Part shown: positions 23,414-32,654 of the stretch, piece after piece
Numbering within the stretch: position 1 is the first letter of the stretch
Layout: each line of letters starts with the position of its first letter
Source of the DNA: Helicobacteraceae bacterium
GTDB taxonomy: Bacteria > Campylobacterota > Campylobacteria > Campylobacterales > Sulfurimonadaceae
Direction: 5' to 3'
Length of the DNA stretch: 46,768 nt
NCBI GenBank assembly: GCA_015488775.1
Contig: WFNF01000038.1
Location: forward strand, 1-46,768
Translations under genes and position numbers: made by a program
The notes under the pieces: generated by a model
What the model saw: only the letters and a program-made list of their open reading frames with translations
Database searches by the model: none
What the model was told of the DNA's origin: nothing

Positions 23414-24678
23414 AACTCTTTAGATGCTTCTATGATTTTTAGAGCTATATTTAGCTTGTCGTCTTGATCAAACCTTATAGTGTTGTTTTTGCTAATAAAT
23501 TCAACCTCATTCTGATCAGAACCAAAAGAGTTTTTAGAACCTAAGATATTTAAACATATGGCATCTACACCTTTTGAATTTAAAGCTTTTGTAGCACTGT
23601 CTTTTGCATTTAACTCATCAAATTCAGCTTTAAAGGCTACTGTTTTTATGCCATCTTTATCTATAGAAGCTATGATATCTTTGTTTTGTACAAGCTGTAG
23701 GTTAAACTCTTCACCAAGCATCTCTTTTTTAAGTTTACCACTTTGTTTATGTTTTGCCTTATAGTCAGATATAGCTGCTGCCATAAACAAGTACGGCTCT
23801 TTTTGGATTAGATGTAAGGGTTCATCCTCAATGATAGAAGCTTTGCTCATCATCCCTTTTTTAGCGATGCGTACAGAGTCAGTTATATAGTCTAAAAACT
23901 CATCAGCTTCCTCAACCTCAAGTTTATGCATAATTTGTGGAAGATCATCATCAAATTTTGTAGAGATTAGGTTTACATCAGCACCTTTTAAAAAGAGTGC
24001 TTTAGCTAAGGCACTAGCCATCTTGCCACTAGAGAAGTTACTTAAAAATCTAACATCATCAATCTTTTCTATACTTCCACCACCTGTTACTATAACACGT
24101 CTATTTGAGTAGAAACTATCTTTTAAAAGTAATCTTGCACTATGCCAAAATATCTCTAAAGGCTCTGCCAAAGCTCCATCTCCACTTGTTGCACAAGCTA
24201 ACTCTTTACTTTGTGTGTCAACTAACTCAAAATTTGCTACTTTTAACATTTTTAAGTTTGCAACTGTAAATGGTGAATTTAACATATTTGTGTTTGCTGA
24301 GGGAGCTATAAGCTTCATATTTGAGTAGGCTAGGGCGCATTGCAACAAGATATTATCAGCTATACCATTTGCAAGTTTTGCTATGGTGTTTGCAGTTGCT
24401 GGAGCTATAACAAAAAGATCAGCCCATGATGTTATTTTAATGTGGTTAAAATCTGAACTCCATGATTCATTTGTATCATCTAAAACACTATTTCGAGATA
24501 GTGTCTCAAAACTTAAGGGTGTAACAAACTTCTTTGCAGATTCACTCATAACAACTCTAACATTTGCACCAGCTTTTATAAAAAGTCTAGTTAACTCTAA
24601 AGCTTTATATGCAGAGATACTTCCCGTAACTCCAAGAAGTATATTTTTATCTTTTAGTAAGTTTTCATAATTGTTCAA
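23410..24678 (-). CDS. coaBC: bifunctional phosphopantothenoylcysteine decarboxylase / phosphopantothenate-cysteine ligase
   Basis: Two-step coenzyme A synthesis enzyme (Dfp). The 422-residue protein has the CoaC flavin domain (~1-190): LGVTGSISAYKALE, the active His in FNHIKITSW, PATANTIAKLANGIADN, and LACATSGDGALAEP with the catalytic Cys. The usual APAMNTxM appears as APSANTNM. The CoaB domain follows with GGSIEKIDDVRFLSNFSSGK and a later AAISDYK and IVAFKAE-like stretch. It is the first gene of the minus-strand operon, with an AT-rich promoter region of 126 bp shared with the divergent 24805 gene. Confidence 0.95.
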   Translation of the reverse strand: MNNYENLLKDKNILLGVTGSISAYKALELTRLFIKAGANVRVVMSESAKKFVTPLSFETLSRNSVLDDTNESWSSDFNHIKITSWADLFVIAPATANTIAKLANGIADNILLQCALAYSNMKLIAPSANTNMLNSPFTVANLKMLKVANFELVDTQSKELACATSGDGALAEPLEIFWHSARLLLKDSFYSNRRVIVTGGGSIEKIDDVRFLSNFSSGKMASALAKALFLKGADVNLISTKFDDDLPQIMHKLEVEEADEFLDYITDSVRIAKKGMMSKASIIEDEPLHLIQKEPYLFMAAAISDYKAKHKQSGKLKKEMLGEEFNLQLVQNKDIIASIDKDGIKTVAFKAEFDELNAKDSATKALNSKGVDAICLNILGSKNSFGSDQNEVEFISKNNTIRFDQDDKLNIALKIIEASKEL

Positions 24679-24804
24679 AATAATCCATTTTTACGTGTAT
24701 TTTATAATTATAATTATTATAAAAAGATTTATTTTAAATCATAATATCTTTTTCCTAAGTTAAATTAGCTAAAATATCACTTTTTAGCTATAAAGGAATC
24801 CAAC

Positions 24805-25239
24805 TTGATTAAAGAAATAAAAGAAAATAGATTATTAAACCATAAAACAATAAGTTCTAGAATTGAAAATTATGATTATAGAGCAAGAAGATATAAACAG
24901 TCTTACGCATTAGCTATTGGTTACACTGAAGATGGAATTGATATATCAAACTTTAGTGAATACACTAGACAAACAGATTTTTTTATAGAGCTTGATAAAA
25001 ACTTATGTTGTGTTGTTTTTGATAATGCAAATATAAGTTCGGGTATAAAAGCTAGTACAAATATGTTAGTTGGTTTTCAGCAAGGTAATTTTGGAAAAAT
25101 TATGTATACAAGTGTGGTTTGTTCTGATCAACATGAAAAATCATCAACACTGATACATGAACTTTTTGATGTTTTAGAATATTCTATACTAAACAACATG
25201 AACAATATGGTTGTAGATGCACAGCAGATGATGAGATAA
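24805..25239 (+). CDS. hypothetical protein, possible degenerate GGDEF-like fold
   Basis: A 144-residue protein starting with TTG, with AAAGGAA 5-8 bases upstream. The middle (RRYKQSYALAIGYTEDGIDISNFSEYTRQTDFFIELDKNLCCVVFDNANISSG) has the strand-helix-strand order and the 'R.tDhhh.L' spacing of GGDEF domains, but no GGDEF or catalytic Asp/Glu, so at most an inactive relative. No signal or membrane segment. It is divergent from coaBC and followed by a 548-bp stretch with an IS relic. Confidence 0.5.
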   Translation: MIKEIKENRLLNHKTISSRIENYDYRARRYKQSYALAIGYTEDGIDISNFSEYTRQTDFFIELDKNLCCVVFDNANISSGIKASTNMLVGFQQGNFGKIMYTSVVCSDQHEKSSTLIHELFDVLEYSILNNMNNMVVDAQQMMR

Positions 25240-25301
25240 TTTTTATACTTTTACAATATAAACACTTTTATTGAAAGAAAGCTAATTAGAGAATTAAAAA
25301 T

Positions 25302-25355
25302 ACTATTAATTTAAAAATAAATAAATCTACTACGTTAAATAAAAAATTGTATAAT
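25302..25355 (+). repeat. AT-rich direct repeat, left copy (promoter-like)
   Basis: A ~54-bp segment (from ACTATT to the TGTATAAT) that matches 36557-36607 with a 3-base gap and about four mismatches. The right copy carries the -10 of sbcD. The left copy therefore looks like an orphan promoter pointing into the IS relic. Confidence 0.65.
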
Positions 25356-25368
25356 CTAAAAGATTTCC

Positions 25369-25385
25369 CCGTACCCTTGGGTCGG
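25369..25385 (+). repeat. IS200/IS605-type end hairpin, left
   Basis: CCGTACCCTTGGGTCGG folds as CCG-ACCC / GGGT-CGG with a bulged T and a TT loop. The same 16-base string recurs at 25749-25764. Bulged hairpins at both ends are the recognition structures of IS200/IS605 transposases. Confidence 0.65.
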
Positions 25386-25423
25386 TAGGCAACAATTCAA
25401 GAAACCATACAGTACAATATGGA

Positions 25424-25734
25424 ATGAGTGAACATATATTTAAAAGTCATAACAAAACATTGTTGTTATACCATTTAGTATTTCCAGCAAAATACAGAAG
25501 AAAAGTATTTAGTCAAGGTATCGAAGATACCTTGGTGAATATTTGTTTGGAAATGATGAAGATAATGTTCATTTTTTAGTGCAAAGTGTGCCAAAAATGA
25601 CAGTAACACGGATGGTGCAAATAATAAAAAGTATCACAGCAAGAGAAGTTTTTGCAAAACATCCTGATAAGAAATTATGTGAAAGATCAAGGCAAGAAGT
25701 ATACAAAGGTGCATACAAGTCAGTTACTATTTGA
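25424..25734 (+). pseudogene. tnpA: TnpA (Y1 HUH transposase) remnant
   Basis: ATG 25424 opens MSEHIFKSHNKTLLLYHLVFPAKYRRKVFS, matching the IS200 TnpA N-terminus (SHNK...HhVF..KYRRKV), and stops at 25577. The sequence resumes in another frame from ~25543 with NDEDNVHFLVQSVPK (the HUH motif, here DNVH where DHVH is usual) and VQIIKSITAREVFAKHPD. The block with WGGEFW and the catalytic Tyr is missing; a short tail EVYKGAYKSVTI follows. Two frames plus a deletion make it inactive. Confidence 0.8.
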
Positions 25735-25748
25735 CTTATAAGCTCAAA

Positions 25749-25764
25749 CGTACCCTTGGGTCGG
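25749..25764 (+). repeat. IS200/IS605-type end hairpin, right
   Basis: CGTACCCTTGGGTCGG, identical to 25370-25385 and in the same orientation. It marks the right limit of the IS relic, 24 bases from the nuoN stop. Confidence 0.65.
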
Positions 25765-25787
25765 GGTTGTTCATTTTAAGTATGTTT

Positions 25788-27092
25788 TTACATAAACACT
25801 GAGCTAGCAAAAACACCAAAATATAGAGTTCCTGCTGCTAAAATTAACTGTGCAATTTGAGGCAGATGTAAATCAACCAATCTTTCTTTTAAAGTTCCCT
25901 CATCAAAATACATGGATTTAATTATCCAAGCATAGTATCCAACTGATAGCGCTGAGTTAAGTAGTGCTATGAGAACTAACCACCAAAGCCCTGCATCTAC
26001 ACCAGCGTAAAATACAACTGCTTTTGCTAAGAAACCTGCAAGAAGTGGGATGCCTGCGAGTGAAAGTAGCTGTATAGTGAAGAAAAAGGATAGAGTAGAA
26101 TTTTGTGATGCAAAACCTTTAAGATCATCAAGTGTCTTAATATCGTACTCTTTTTTCAAGCTATCAAGTGCTAAAAATGCGCCACTTTGCATAAATATAT
26201 AAGCTATTGCCATATATAAAATACCCTCATCTGCATAAGTACTTTTTACCGCGACAAAGGCAATTAACATATAACCTGCATGAGCGATTGAGGAGTACGA
26301 AAGTATACGCGCAATGTTTTTTGTAAAAAGTGCCAAGAAGTTGCCAAGAGTCATTGTGATGATGGCAAGAGTAGCTAATAGTGGTAAACTTAGTGTTATA
26401 TGCTCTGCTAAAAAAGGTGCAAAGATTTTAAATATAGCTAAGGCTGCAACTGTTTTTGCTATACCACTTAGTATGGCTGCGTGAGAGTGGCGAATAAGTG
26501 CATAAGTGTCTATTGCCCAACCGTGAAATGGCACAATTGTGAGTTTGTAAAAAAGACCTGCAAGCATAAGAGCTACACCTATGTTCATAAACTCTGAACC
26601 TTTAGATGAAAGTGGCTCAAGAAGCATACCTCCACCCATTAAATAAAATGCAGATCCTAGAAGGACGATGCCTGTTGCCATACTTCCAGCGATAAACATT
26701 TTGACAGCACCTTGGGCTTGATTCTTTGTTTTGATATAACTTACTAGAACTACAGAAATAATACTAAGTGCTTCAAAACTTAGAATGAAACTTACTAGAG
26801 TGTTACTTTGTAGAAGTAAAACTGACGCAGCACCTAAAAAAAGTGTCTGAGTGATAGTAATCTCTTCACTCTCGTGCAAGATACTTGCAAAAAGAACAAT
26901 TTCCAAAACAAGCTCAAAAAGTTTAATTTGTTCATTTGTAGCAAAACCTATCAGTGGTACAACTGCACCACCAAGTGTTACATAAAATGCAGCGGATAAA
27001 GCAACTAAAGACAGAGGTTTAAGTAAAAAACTTCTATGAAAAAAGAGGCTTACAAGTGCCATAGTAAAGAGAATTGTAAATGCACTTATCAT
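25788..27092 (-). CDS. nuoN: NADH-quinone oxidoreductase subunit N (complex I)
   Basis: Antiporter-like proton-pumping membrane subunit. The 434-residue protein has about 13-14 hydrophobic helices, with the conserved Glu in SFEALSIISVVL, the Lys in AQGAVKMFIAGS and in FYKLTIVPFHGWAID, and ILSYSSIAHAGYM. It is shorter than typical NuoN (~480), the reduction being at the N-terminal side. It overlaps nuoM by 4 bases and is the last gene of the operon. Confidence 0.93.
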   Translation of the reverse strand: MISAFTILFTMALVSLFFHRSFLLKPLSLVALSAAFYVTLGGAVVPLIGFATNEQIKLFELVLEIVLFASILHESEEITITQTLFLGAASVLLLQSNTLVSFILSFEALSIISVVLVSYIKTKNQAQGAVKMFIAGSMATGIVLLGSAFYLMGGGMLLEPLSSKGSEFMNIGVALMLAGLFYKLTIVPFHGWAIDTYALIRHSHAAILSGIAKTVAALAIFKIFAPFLAEHITLSLPLLATLAIITMTLGNFLALFTKNIARILSYSSIAHAGYMLIAFVAVKSTYADEGILYMAIAYIFMQSGAFLALDSLKKEYDIKTLDDLKGFASQNSTLSFFFTIQLLSLAGIPLLAGFLAKAVVFYAGVDAGLWWLVLIALLNSALSVGYYAWIIKSMYFDEGTLKERLVDLHLPQIAQLILAAGTLYFGVFASSVFM

Positions 27093-28528
27093 AAAGCACC
27101 TCCTAGAGATGTAAATTGCGCAAAGGCAGGATTAATATACTCAAAGAGTAGATTTGGGAAAACTCCAAATAGTATGATAAAAAGTGCAAAAATAGCAAGT
27201 GCTAAAAACTCAAAAATATTCATAGAGAAGTTTGTTTTACGCACCACCTCACTCATCTCACCATAGATAACTCTTCTTAGTGTCCAGATGATATAAGCAG
27301 CGCCAAGCATAGAGCCAAAAGCTACAACTGCCATCCACAAACCAAAACTTTTTATACTACTAAGAAGAATACTAAGCTCCCCAACAAAACCCATAGTTCC
27401 AGGAAGCCCTAAGGCTCCAAGTCCAGCTAAAACGAAGATAGCCGAAATATAAGGGGCTTTTTGCATAATGCCACCCATATCTTTCATCTCCCATGAGCCA
27501 GTTTTATGGTGGAAAAATCCAGCAAGTAAAAATAACGGAGCTATAACAAAAGCATGTCCTATCATCTCATAAAGGGCAGCACTTAGTCCTGAGTAACTTA
27601 GTGTTGCCATAGCTATAGCCACAAGCCCCATGTGTGAGATAGAGCTATATGCTACCATCTTTTTAAGGTGTGTTTCATAGATAGCCATAAACCCTGCATA
27701 AAAAAGAGTAATTAGTCCTAGAACTAAAAGAACCCAAGCATACTGCTGTGAAGTCTCAGGTAGAAGTAGTAGCACCATACGAATCATTGCGTAAGCTCCC
27801 ATCTTTAGAAGAACTCCAGCAAGTAAAACAGATATAGGTGCTGGTGCTTGTACATGCGCATCTGGTAGCCATGTATGAAAAGGAAAAAGTGGCATTTTTA
27901 CAGAAAAACCTACAAATAATAGCCACCATATAAGTACAGGCGAGAGAAGCATTCCCTCTCTTACTAGTGTCATATCAAAAGTACCTGCTTCTTTGTGGAT
28001 GAGAAAAAATGCAAGAAGCACAAACATAGAAGCAACATGAGTATAGAGAAAAAATTTCACTGCTGCATAAATGCGTCTTTCTTCTCCCCAAATACCTACT
28101 AAAAAGTACATAGGCACAAGAGTAAGCTCCCAAAAGATAAAAAACCATAAAAGATTTGTACTCATAAACACACCAAAAATAGCCCCACTAAAAAAGATAA
28201 GCAAAGAGTAGTAAAGTGCTTGGTTTTTCATACTCCAACTTGAGAGTGCTACTAAAAGTAGAAGAACAGAAGTAAGAGTAAGCATAATAGTGCTAAGCAT
28301 ATCAACTTTAAGTGTTAGTATAAAATCAAATTTAGGCACAGATAAATATGTACCTAAGTCTAAATATCCACTACTTGGAAGTTGTGAAAAAAGATTTATG
28401 CTAAAGAGTAACATGTAGGTAAAAAGTGCTAATGCTACAAACTTACTAACAGCACTGTTTTGACGAAAAAACACAGCTGTAAGAAGTGCTATAATAAATG
28501 GATAAAATATAAGTTCTACTCCGCTCAC
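27089..28528 (-). CDS. nuoM: NADH-quinone oxidoreductase subunit M
   Basis: Antiporter-like membrane subunit of complex I. The 479-residue protein has ~14 helices, the conserved Glu in FFIFWELTLVPMYFLVGIWG, the Lys of SVKMPLFPFHTWLPDAH, and MVAYSSISHMGLV in helix 8. Length is normal. It overlaps nuoL and nuoN by 4 bases each. Confidence 0.95.
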   Translation of the reverse strand: MSGVELIFYPFIIALLTAVFFRQNSAVSKFVALALFTYMLLFSINLFSQLPSSGYLDLGTYLSVPKFDFILTLKVDMLSTIMLTLTSVLLLLVALSSWSMKNQALYYSLLIFFSGAIFGVFMSTNLLWFFIFWELTLVPMYFLVGIWGEERRIYAAVKFFLYTHVASMFVLLAFFLIHKEAGTFDMTLVREGMLLSPVLIWWLLFVGFSVKMPLFPFHTWLPDAHVQAPAPISVLLAGVLLKMGAYAMIRMVLLLLPETSQQYAWVLLVLGLITLFYAGFMAIYETHLKKMVAYSSISHMGLVAIAMATLSYSGLSAALYEMIGHAFVIAPLFLLAGFFHHKTGSWEMKDMGGIMQKAPYISAIFVLAGLGALGLPGTMGFVGELSILLSSIKSFGLWMAVVAFGSMLGAAYIIWTLRRVIYGEMSEVVRKTNFSMNIFEFLALAIFALFIILFGVFPNLLFEYINPAFAQFTSLGGAL

Positions 28529-30375
28529 ATTGCACCTCCTATAAAAAGTATAATTAGTAAAATAAGAATCCCAAAAGCCATCGCTCCAGAATTATCACTT
28601 GTGTAGCCTGTATGTGTTTTAGCAAAGAGCATTTTAACTCTTTGTGCTACTTTTACAGTAGCATTAACTGTAGCATCGATAATATAAGTATCTATCCAAT
28701 TTATTGATTTAGCAAAGCCTCCAATAACTACCTCTTTGGCAAAGTAGTGAATGAAGAACTCTATAAAGTAGCCGTTGAAAAGTACCTTGTGAATAGAACG
28801 CATTAGTGGTTGTGCAGCTATTTTTTTAGTCAAATCAAGTCGCTTAACAAAATAGTAGTAAACAATAAGTGCTAAAAGAGTAATACTACTCATAAGCCCA
28901 ATAAAAAGCCCTGAGACATGCTCCTCTTGTGGTACATTGCCACTTACTAGTTTTGCTATACTTTCTTGTGAAAATCCCATCAAAAATGTTGCGATTGCCA
29001 TGATGGCAAGTGGTAAAACTATCCAAAAAAAAGATGGTTTTGAAGTTTTTAAAAATAGCTCTTTATCTCTAGGCTCTCCACTAAAAGTAAGAAACCAAAG
29101 TCGCGCGATGTAAGCAATTGATAGAATACCTGCTATAAGTGTCAAAGATGAGATAAGTCCACTTGTTAGTGGATTTGTAAGTGTTGCTATAATTATGGCA
29201 TCTTTAGAATAAAAACCACTAAAAGGTGGAATTCCACTTAGGCTTAATGCTCCAAGTCCCATAAAAAGAGCTACAAGAGGCATCTTAGTTTTTAGTCCAC
29301 CAAAACGCCACATATCTTTTACATGTGATGCTGACATGATGATAGCACCAGCTCCTAAAAACAGAAGTGCTTTAAAAACAGCATGATTTACTAAGTGTGT
29401 CATACCTGCCGCTAAACTACCAGCACCAAGACCAATGAATGCTAAAGATAGATGTGACATAGTTGAATAAGCAAGCACTTTTTTAAGCTCACTCTGAACT
29501 AGAGCAGAAGTTGCACCAATAAACGCAGAGATGGCACCAAATGCAGCCACAACTAAAAGTGCTTCTGCTGCCACATAAAAATCAAAAAGACGAGCAACTA
29601 TATAGATACCACTGTTAACCATAGTTGCACCATGGATAAGTGCTGAAACTGTAGTTGGTCCCTCCATTGCTCTCATAAGCCAAGGAAAAAGTGGAAACTG
29701 CCCAGATTTTCCAATAGCTGCTATAAAGATAAATATAGCGATAAGATACATCATATTTTGTTCAATTTTTCCATTGCTTGCTAATTCGTTTAGATGTACT
29801 AAATCAAGTGAACCAGTTAGATAAAAAAGAAGACCAATAGATGCAAATAGAAAGATATCTCCAAATCTTGTAAATAAAAATGCACTCACACCAGCGTCAG
29901 CAGGAGCGTTTTGATCATGCCAAAAAGATATAAGTAGATAAGAAGCAAGCCCCATAAACTCCCAACCTGTAAAGAGTGAAACCATATCTTTTGCACTCAC
30001 AAGTAAAATCATACCACCAATGAAAAAAAGCACTTTTGCATAGTATCGTGGTTGGTGTGGATCTTTTGCCATATAATCATGAGCAAAGTGAATATCTAAA
30101 AATCCAAGTCCGGTAGCTATTAACAACATAACAAGGGAAAGTTCATCAATATAAATACCAAAGGGGATACTGAAATCACCAAGACTAAACCAAGTCATTG
30201 GTAAATCTATGGGTACAGTGTATGAGCTGTAAAGTTTAAGAGTAATAAGAAAAAGGCTTAAACCAATAATTTCAGCACTCCAAAAAGCAAATTTTTTATT
30301 TATCTTACCACTCAAAAAAGCGAAGAGTGCCCCAAACATAGGAAGCATAAGTAAAATTATTGCTAAATTAGGCAT
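28525..30375 (-). CDS. nuoL: NADH-quinone oxidoreductase subunit L
   Basis: Distal proton-pumping subunit with a long lateral helix. The 616-residue protein starts MPNLAIILLMLPMF; this ATG has AAGGAG upstream, while an ATG 21 bases earlier has none. Motifs: GWEFMGLASYLLISFWHD, IGKSGQFPLFPWLMRAMEGP (Lys), SALIHGATMVNSGIYI and KVLAYSTMSHLSLAF. In TM5 the usual 'KAF' appears as GVSAF, so one conserved Lys of the family is absent. It overlaps nuoK by 8 bases. Confidence 0.95.
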   Translation of the reverse strand: MPNLAIILLMLPMFGALFAFLSGKINKKFAFWSAEIIGLSLFLITLKLYSSYTVPIDLPMTWFSLGDFSIPFGIYIDELSLVMLLIATGLGFLDIHFAHDYMAKDPHQPRYYAKVLFFIGGMILLVSAKDMVSLFTGWEFMGLASYLLISFWHDQNAPADAGVSAFLFTRFGDIFLFASIGLLFYLTGSLDLVHLNELASNGKIEQNMMYLIAIFIFIAAIGKSGQFPLFPWLMRAMEGPTTVSALIHGATMVNSGIYIVARLFDFYVAAEALLVVAAFGAISAFIGATSALVQSELKKVLAYSTMSHLSLAFIGLGAGSLAAGMTHLVNHAVFKALLFLGAGAIIMSASHVKDMWRFGGLKTKMPLVALFMGLGALSLSGIPPFSGFYSKDAIIIATLTNPLTSGLISSLTLIAGILSIAYIARLWFLTFSGEPRDKELFLKTSKPSFFWIVLPLAIMAIATFLMGFSQESIAKLVSGNVPQEEHVSGLFIGLMSSITLLALIVYYYFVKRLDLTKKIAAQPLMRSIHKVLFNGYFIEFFIHYFAKEVVIGGFAKSINWIDTYIIDATVNATVKVAQRVKMLFAKTHTGYTSDNSGAMAFGILILLIILFIGGAM

Positions 30376-30667
30376 TATTTTCTCCTTTAAACTCATCTGG
30401 ACTCACCACTTTAGCTATCTTATTTGCTGCAGCAAAGATAAGTAGGCCAGCCGCTGCCTCAAGTGTTGCAAGTATCATAACCATGTATGCTAAAACTATA
30501 TTTTGTGTCATGCCTAGATGATGAGCTGTGGTTGCAAGTATCATAATGACTGCATTTAAAAGCATCTCTAAGGAAAAAAATATTCGTAAAAAATCTCTAC
30601 TCGAACTTACTCCGTAAACGCCAAGAGAAAAAAGAGCAAAGGCAAAAAGCATCTCTATTTCAAACAT
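30368..30667 (-). CDS. nuoK: NADH-quinone oxidoreductase subunit K
   Basis: Small membrane subunit (99 residues, three helices) of the E-channel. The two conserved membrane Glu are present: FFSLEMLLNAVIMI and ILATLEAAAGLLIF, with HHLGMTQNIVLAYMV between. Length is normal. It shares one base with nuoJ and 8 with nuoL. Confidence 0.95.
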   Translation of the reverse strand: MFEIEMLFAFALFSLGVYGVSSSRDFLRIFFSLEMLLNAVIMILATTAHHLGMTQNIVLAYMVMILATLEAAAGLLIFAAANKIAKVVSPDEFKGENNA

Positions 30668-31134
30668 TATCTACTCCTTTTTGCTTTAAGTGTACTACTC
30701 ATCTTTACTGTAGCATAGAGTAAAGAAGAAGCGATAAGTGCAAATATAATTACAAAGTCGCTAAACTCAGCACTAAAAAGATTGACATTTTCTACTGGTT
30801 GATTAAGTTTTAGTCTTAGGTTTTCAACCCCTCGTAAAAAAAGTGCTGAAATACTTAAAAAAAGTAAAAAAGCAGCTACTGCATTAAATGGTTTTACTTT
30901 ATACTTTGGAAATTCAGTTCCAATGATAGTAACACCAAAAAGCATAAGAACCATAATTCCACCTGTATAGATAAAAATCTGAAAAAGTCCAAGCATCTTT
31001 GCATCAAGGTTAATATAGTACAAACCAAGAACAAACATCATAAGTATAAAACTTATGATAGCTGGAACACTTTTTTTTATAACTAATGAGCCAATTGCCA
31101 AAAGTAATACTACACTTAAAAGTGCTATGTTCAT
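30667..31134 (-). CDS. nuoJ: NADH-quinone oxidoreductase subunit J
   Basis: Membrane subunit of 155 residues with five predicted helices and the family motif FQIFIYTGGIMVLMLFGVTI, where the conserved Tyr/Gly pi-bulge helix (TM3) lies. It is a little shorter than the ~170-residue average. It overlaps nuoI by 4 bases. Confidence 0.93.
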   Translation of the reverse strand: MNIALLSVVLLLAIGSLVIKKSVPAIISFILMMFVLGLYYINLDAKMLGLFQIFIYTGGIMVLMLFGVTIIGTEFPKYKVKPFNAVAAFLLFLSISALFLRGVENLRLKLNQPVENVNLFSAEFSDFVIIFALIASSLLYATVKMSSTLKAKRSR

Positions 31135-31694
31135 TCTAATACTCCCTTATTAAAATCAGGCAAAGTTGTTTCTACCTTTTTTATCTCTTCACCAGCTTCA
31201 GCTTTTTTCTTTGCCTCAGCCTCAGCTACTTTTTTCTTAGTAGCGAGCTCTTTTTTCACACGAGTAGCTTCCTCATCTTCTAAACGAGAATCTATGTAAC
31301 TTTGAGGAACATCCGTATGTACCCAAAAATCATTTTGATCCTCATGCCAACCGCCACTAAGCATGTCATACCTACCACCACTTAAGATGATGGATTTTTC
31401 AGGTTTTGTGGGGCAAACATCTTCACATAGTCCACAAAATATACAAACTGAGAGACTTACCTCTGGTACTATGTTTTGCTTTTTAAATGGAAATTTTTTC
31501 ATCGTTATAGCATGTGTTGGGCAGATTTTATTACAGCTATCACACCCTATACATGTTTCATAATCTACTCTATGTTCTCCACGGTATCGTGATGGATTAT
31601 GCATAGCTTCATAACGAACATCTTTATTTGCTGGTGATGGTGTCATTAGTGCTTTTGCTACTCTTAATGTTCTGTTTAGTATCTGAAGTATCAT
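31131..31694 (-). CDS. nuoI: NADH-quinone oxidoreductase subunit I, 2x[4Fe-4S]
   Basis: Peripheral-arm subunit carrying clusters N6a and N6b. The 187-residue protein has CIGCDSCNKICP (residues ~48-59) and CIFCGLCEDVCP (~83-94). An extended C-terminal tail of about 40 residues (EDEEATRVKKELATKKK, then AEAEAKKKAEAGEEIKKVE) is charged, Ala/Glu/Lys-rich and likely a free helix; ordinary NuoI lacks it. It ends 4 bases after the next gene's start region, with nuoH upstream by 3 bases. Confidence 0.94.
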   Translation of the reverse strand: MILQILNRTLRVAKALMTPSPANKDVRYEAMHNPSRYRGEHRVDYETCIGCDSCNKICPTHAITMKKFPFKKQNIVPEVSLSVCIFCGLCEDVCPTKPEKSIILSGGRYDMLSGGWHEDQNDFWVHTDVPQSYIDSRLEDEEATRVKKELATKKKVAEAEAKKKAEAGEEIKKVETTLPDFNKGVLE

Positions 31695-31697
31695 CTT

Positions 31698-32654
31698 TTA
31701 TGCTCCCATAAACCAAAGTGATTTTGCAAAGAGTACCCAAGCAAGGTTTAGTAATGCAAGTGGTACCATGTATTTCCATGAAAAAGATAGCATCTGTGCT
31801 AGGGTAATACGAGGTGTCGCTGCACGAATAGTCATCATTAACATAGCAATACCCAACATTTTCATAAAAAAGAAGAAGTAACTATCAAAGAAAATACCTT
31901 TATATGCTCCTAAAAAGAGTGCTGTAGCTCCTGCAAAAACAGCCATAAACTCAGCAAATTCTGCAAGTTTGAGTAAAAAATAGTTTGTACCACTGTATTC
32001 CGTGTAGAAACCATAAACTATCTCTTGTTCTGCATCAGGAATGTTAAAAGGAGGTTGTTCTAAGAGACCTAAAAGTGCTACGAAGTACATAGCAAGGCCA
32101 GGAAAAAGTATTAGAAAACTAAACCATGAACTCTGCTCAACTATCTGAGTTAAGTTCATAGTTCCAAAAAGTAGAGCAGGAGATAAAGCCGATAAGAAAA
32201 AAGCTGTCTCCATCGAGATAGACTGTGTCAATATGCGTACACCACCAAGAAAAGAGTACTTGTTGTTTGAGCCAAAACCTGTAAGAAAAAGTAAAAATGG
32301 TTCAATACCTATGAGAATCACAAGTGCCAAAAGACCATAGTCACTATCAACTACAACTAACCCATCCATCCACGGTATAAAAGCCGCAGGAAGCATAGCA
32401 ATAATAACAGCTAAAAGTGGCATAATTGAAAAAAGATAAGGATTTACTCCATCAGGAGTTATGCTCTCTTTAGTAAGAAGCTTACTTAAATCAAAAAGTG
32501 TTTGGTAGCTTCCTGCTTTACCATTAAAACTAGGACCTACCCGTTTGTGAAGGGCAGCCATAAATTTTCTAAAAAACCAAAAGAGTCCAACAGTCCAGAC
32601 TAAAACATAAAGAAGCCCAGGAAAAACAAAGGCTGAAAAGAGTGTATCTATCAT
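31698..32654 (-). CDS. nuoH: NADH-quinone oxidoreductase subunit H
   Basis: Membrane subunit that forms the quinone entry chamber and the link to the proton path. The 318-residue protein has eight helices and the motifs [37 protein letters not shown] and [14 protein letters not shown]; these are the loop and E-channel Glu residues. Length is normal. It overlaps nuoCD by 4 bases. Confidence 0.94.
   Translation of the reverse strand: MIDTLFSAFVFPGLLYVLVWTVGLFWFFRKFMAALHKRVGPSFNGKAGSYQTLFDLSKLLTKESITPDGVNPYLFSIMPLLAVIIAMLPAAFIPWMDGLVVVDSDYGLLALVILIGIEPFLLFLTGFGSNNKYSFLGGVRILTQSISMETAFFLSALSPALLFGTMNLTQIVEQSSWFSFLILFPGLAMYFVALLGLLEQPPFNIPDAEQEIVYGFYTEYSGTNYFLLKLAEFAEFMAVFAGATALFLGAYKGIFFDSYFFFFMKMLGIAMLMMTIRAATPRITLAQMLSFSWKYMVPLALLNLAWVLFAKSLWFMGA

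Larger units (their letters stand above)
25369..25766 (+). mobile_element. decayed IS200/IS605-family element
   Basis: About 400 bp between the two end hairpins; an intact IS200 is ~700 bp. It contains a fragmented tnpA with internal deletion. It fills most of the 548-bp space between the 24805 gene and nuoN. The element has no intact transposase. Confidence 0.75.

Noticed and set aside
25424-25734. Programmed frameshift making an active IS200 transposase
   Set aside because: The two frames cannot be joined to restore TnpA: the block with the catalytic Tyr is missing.
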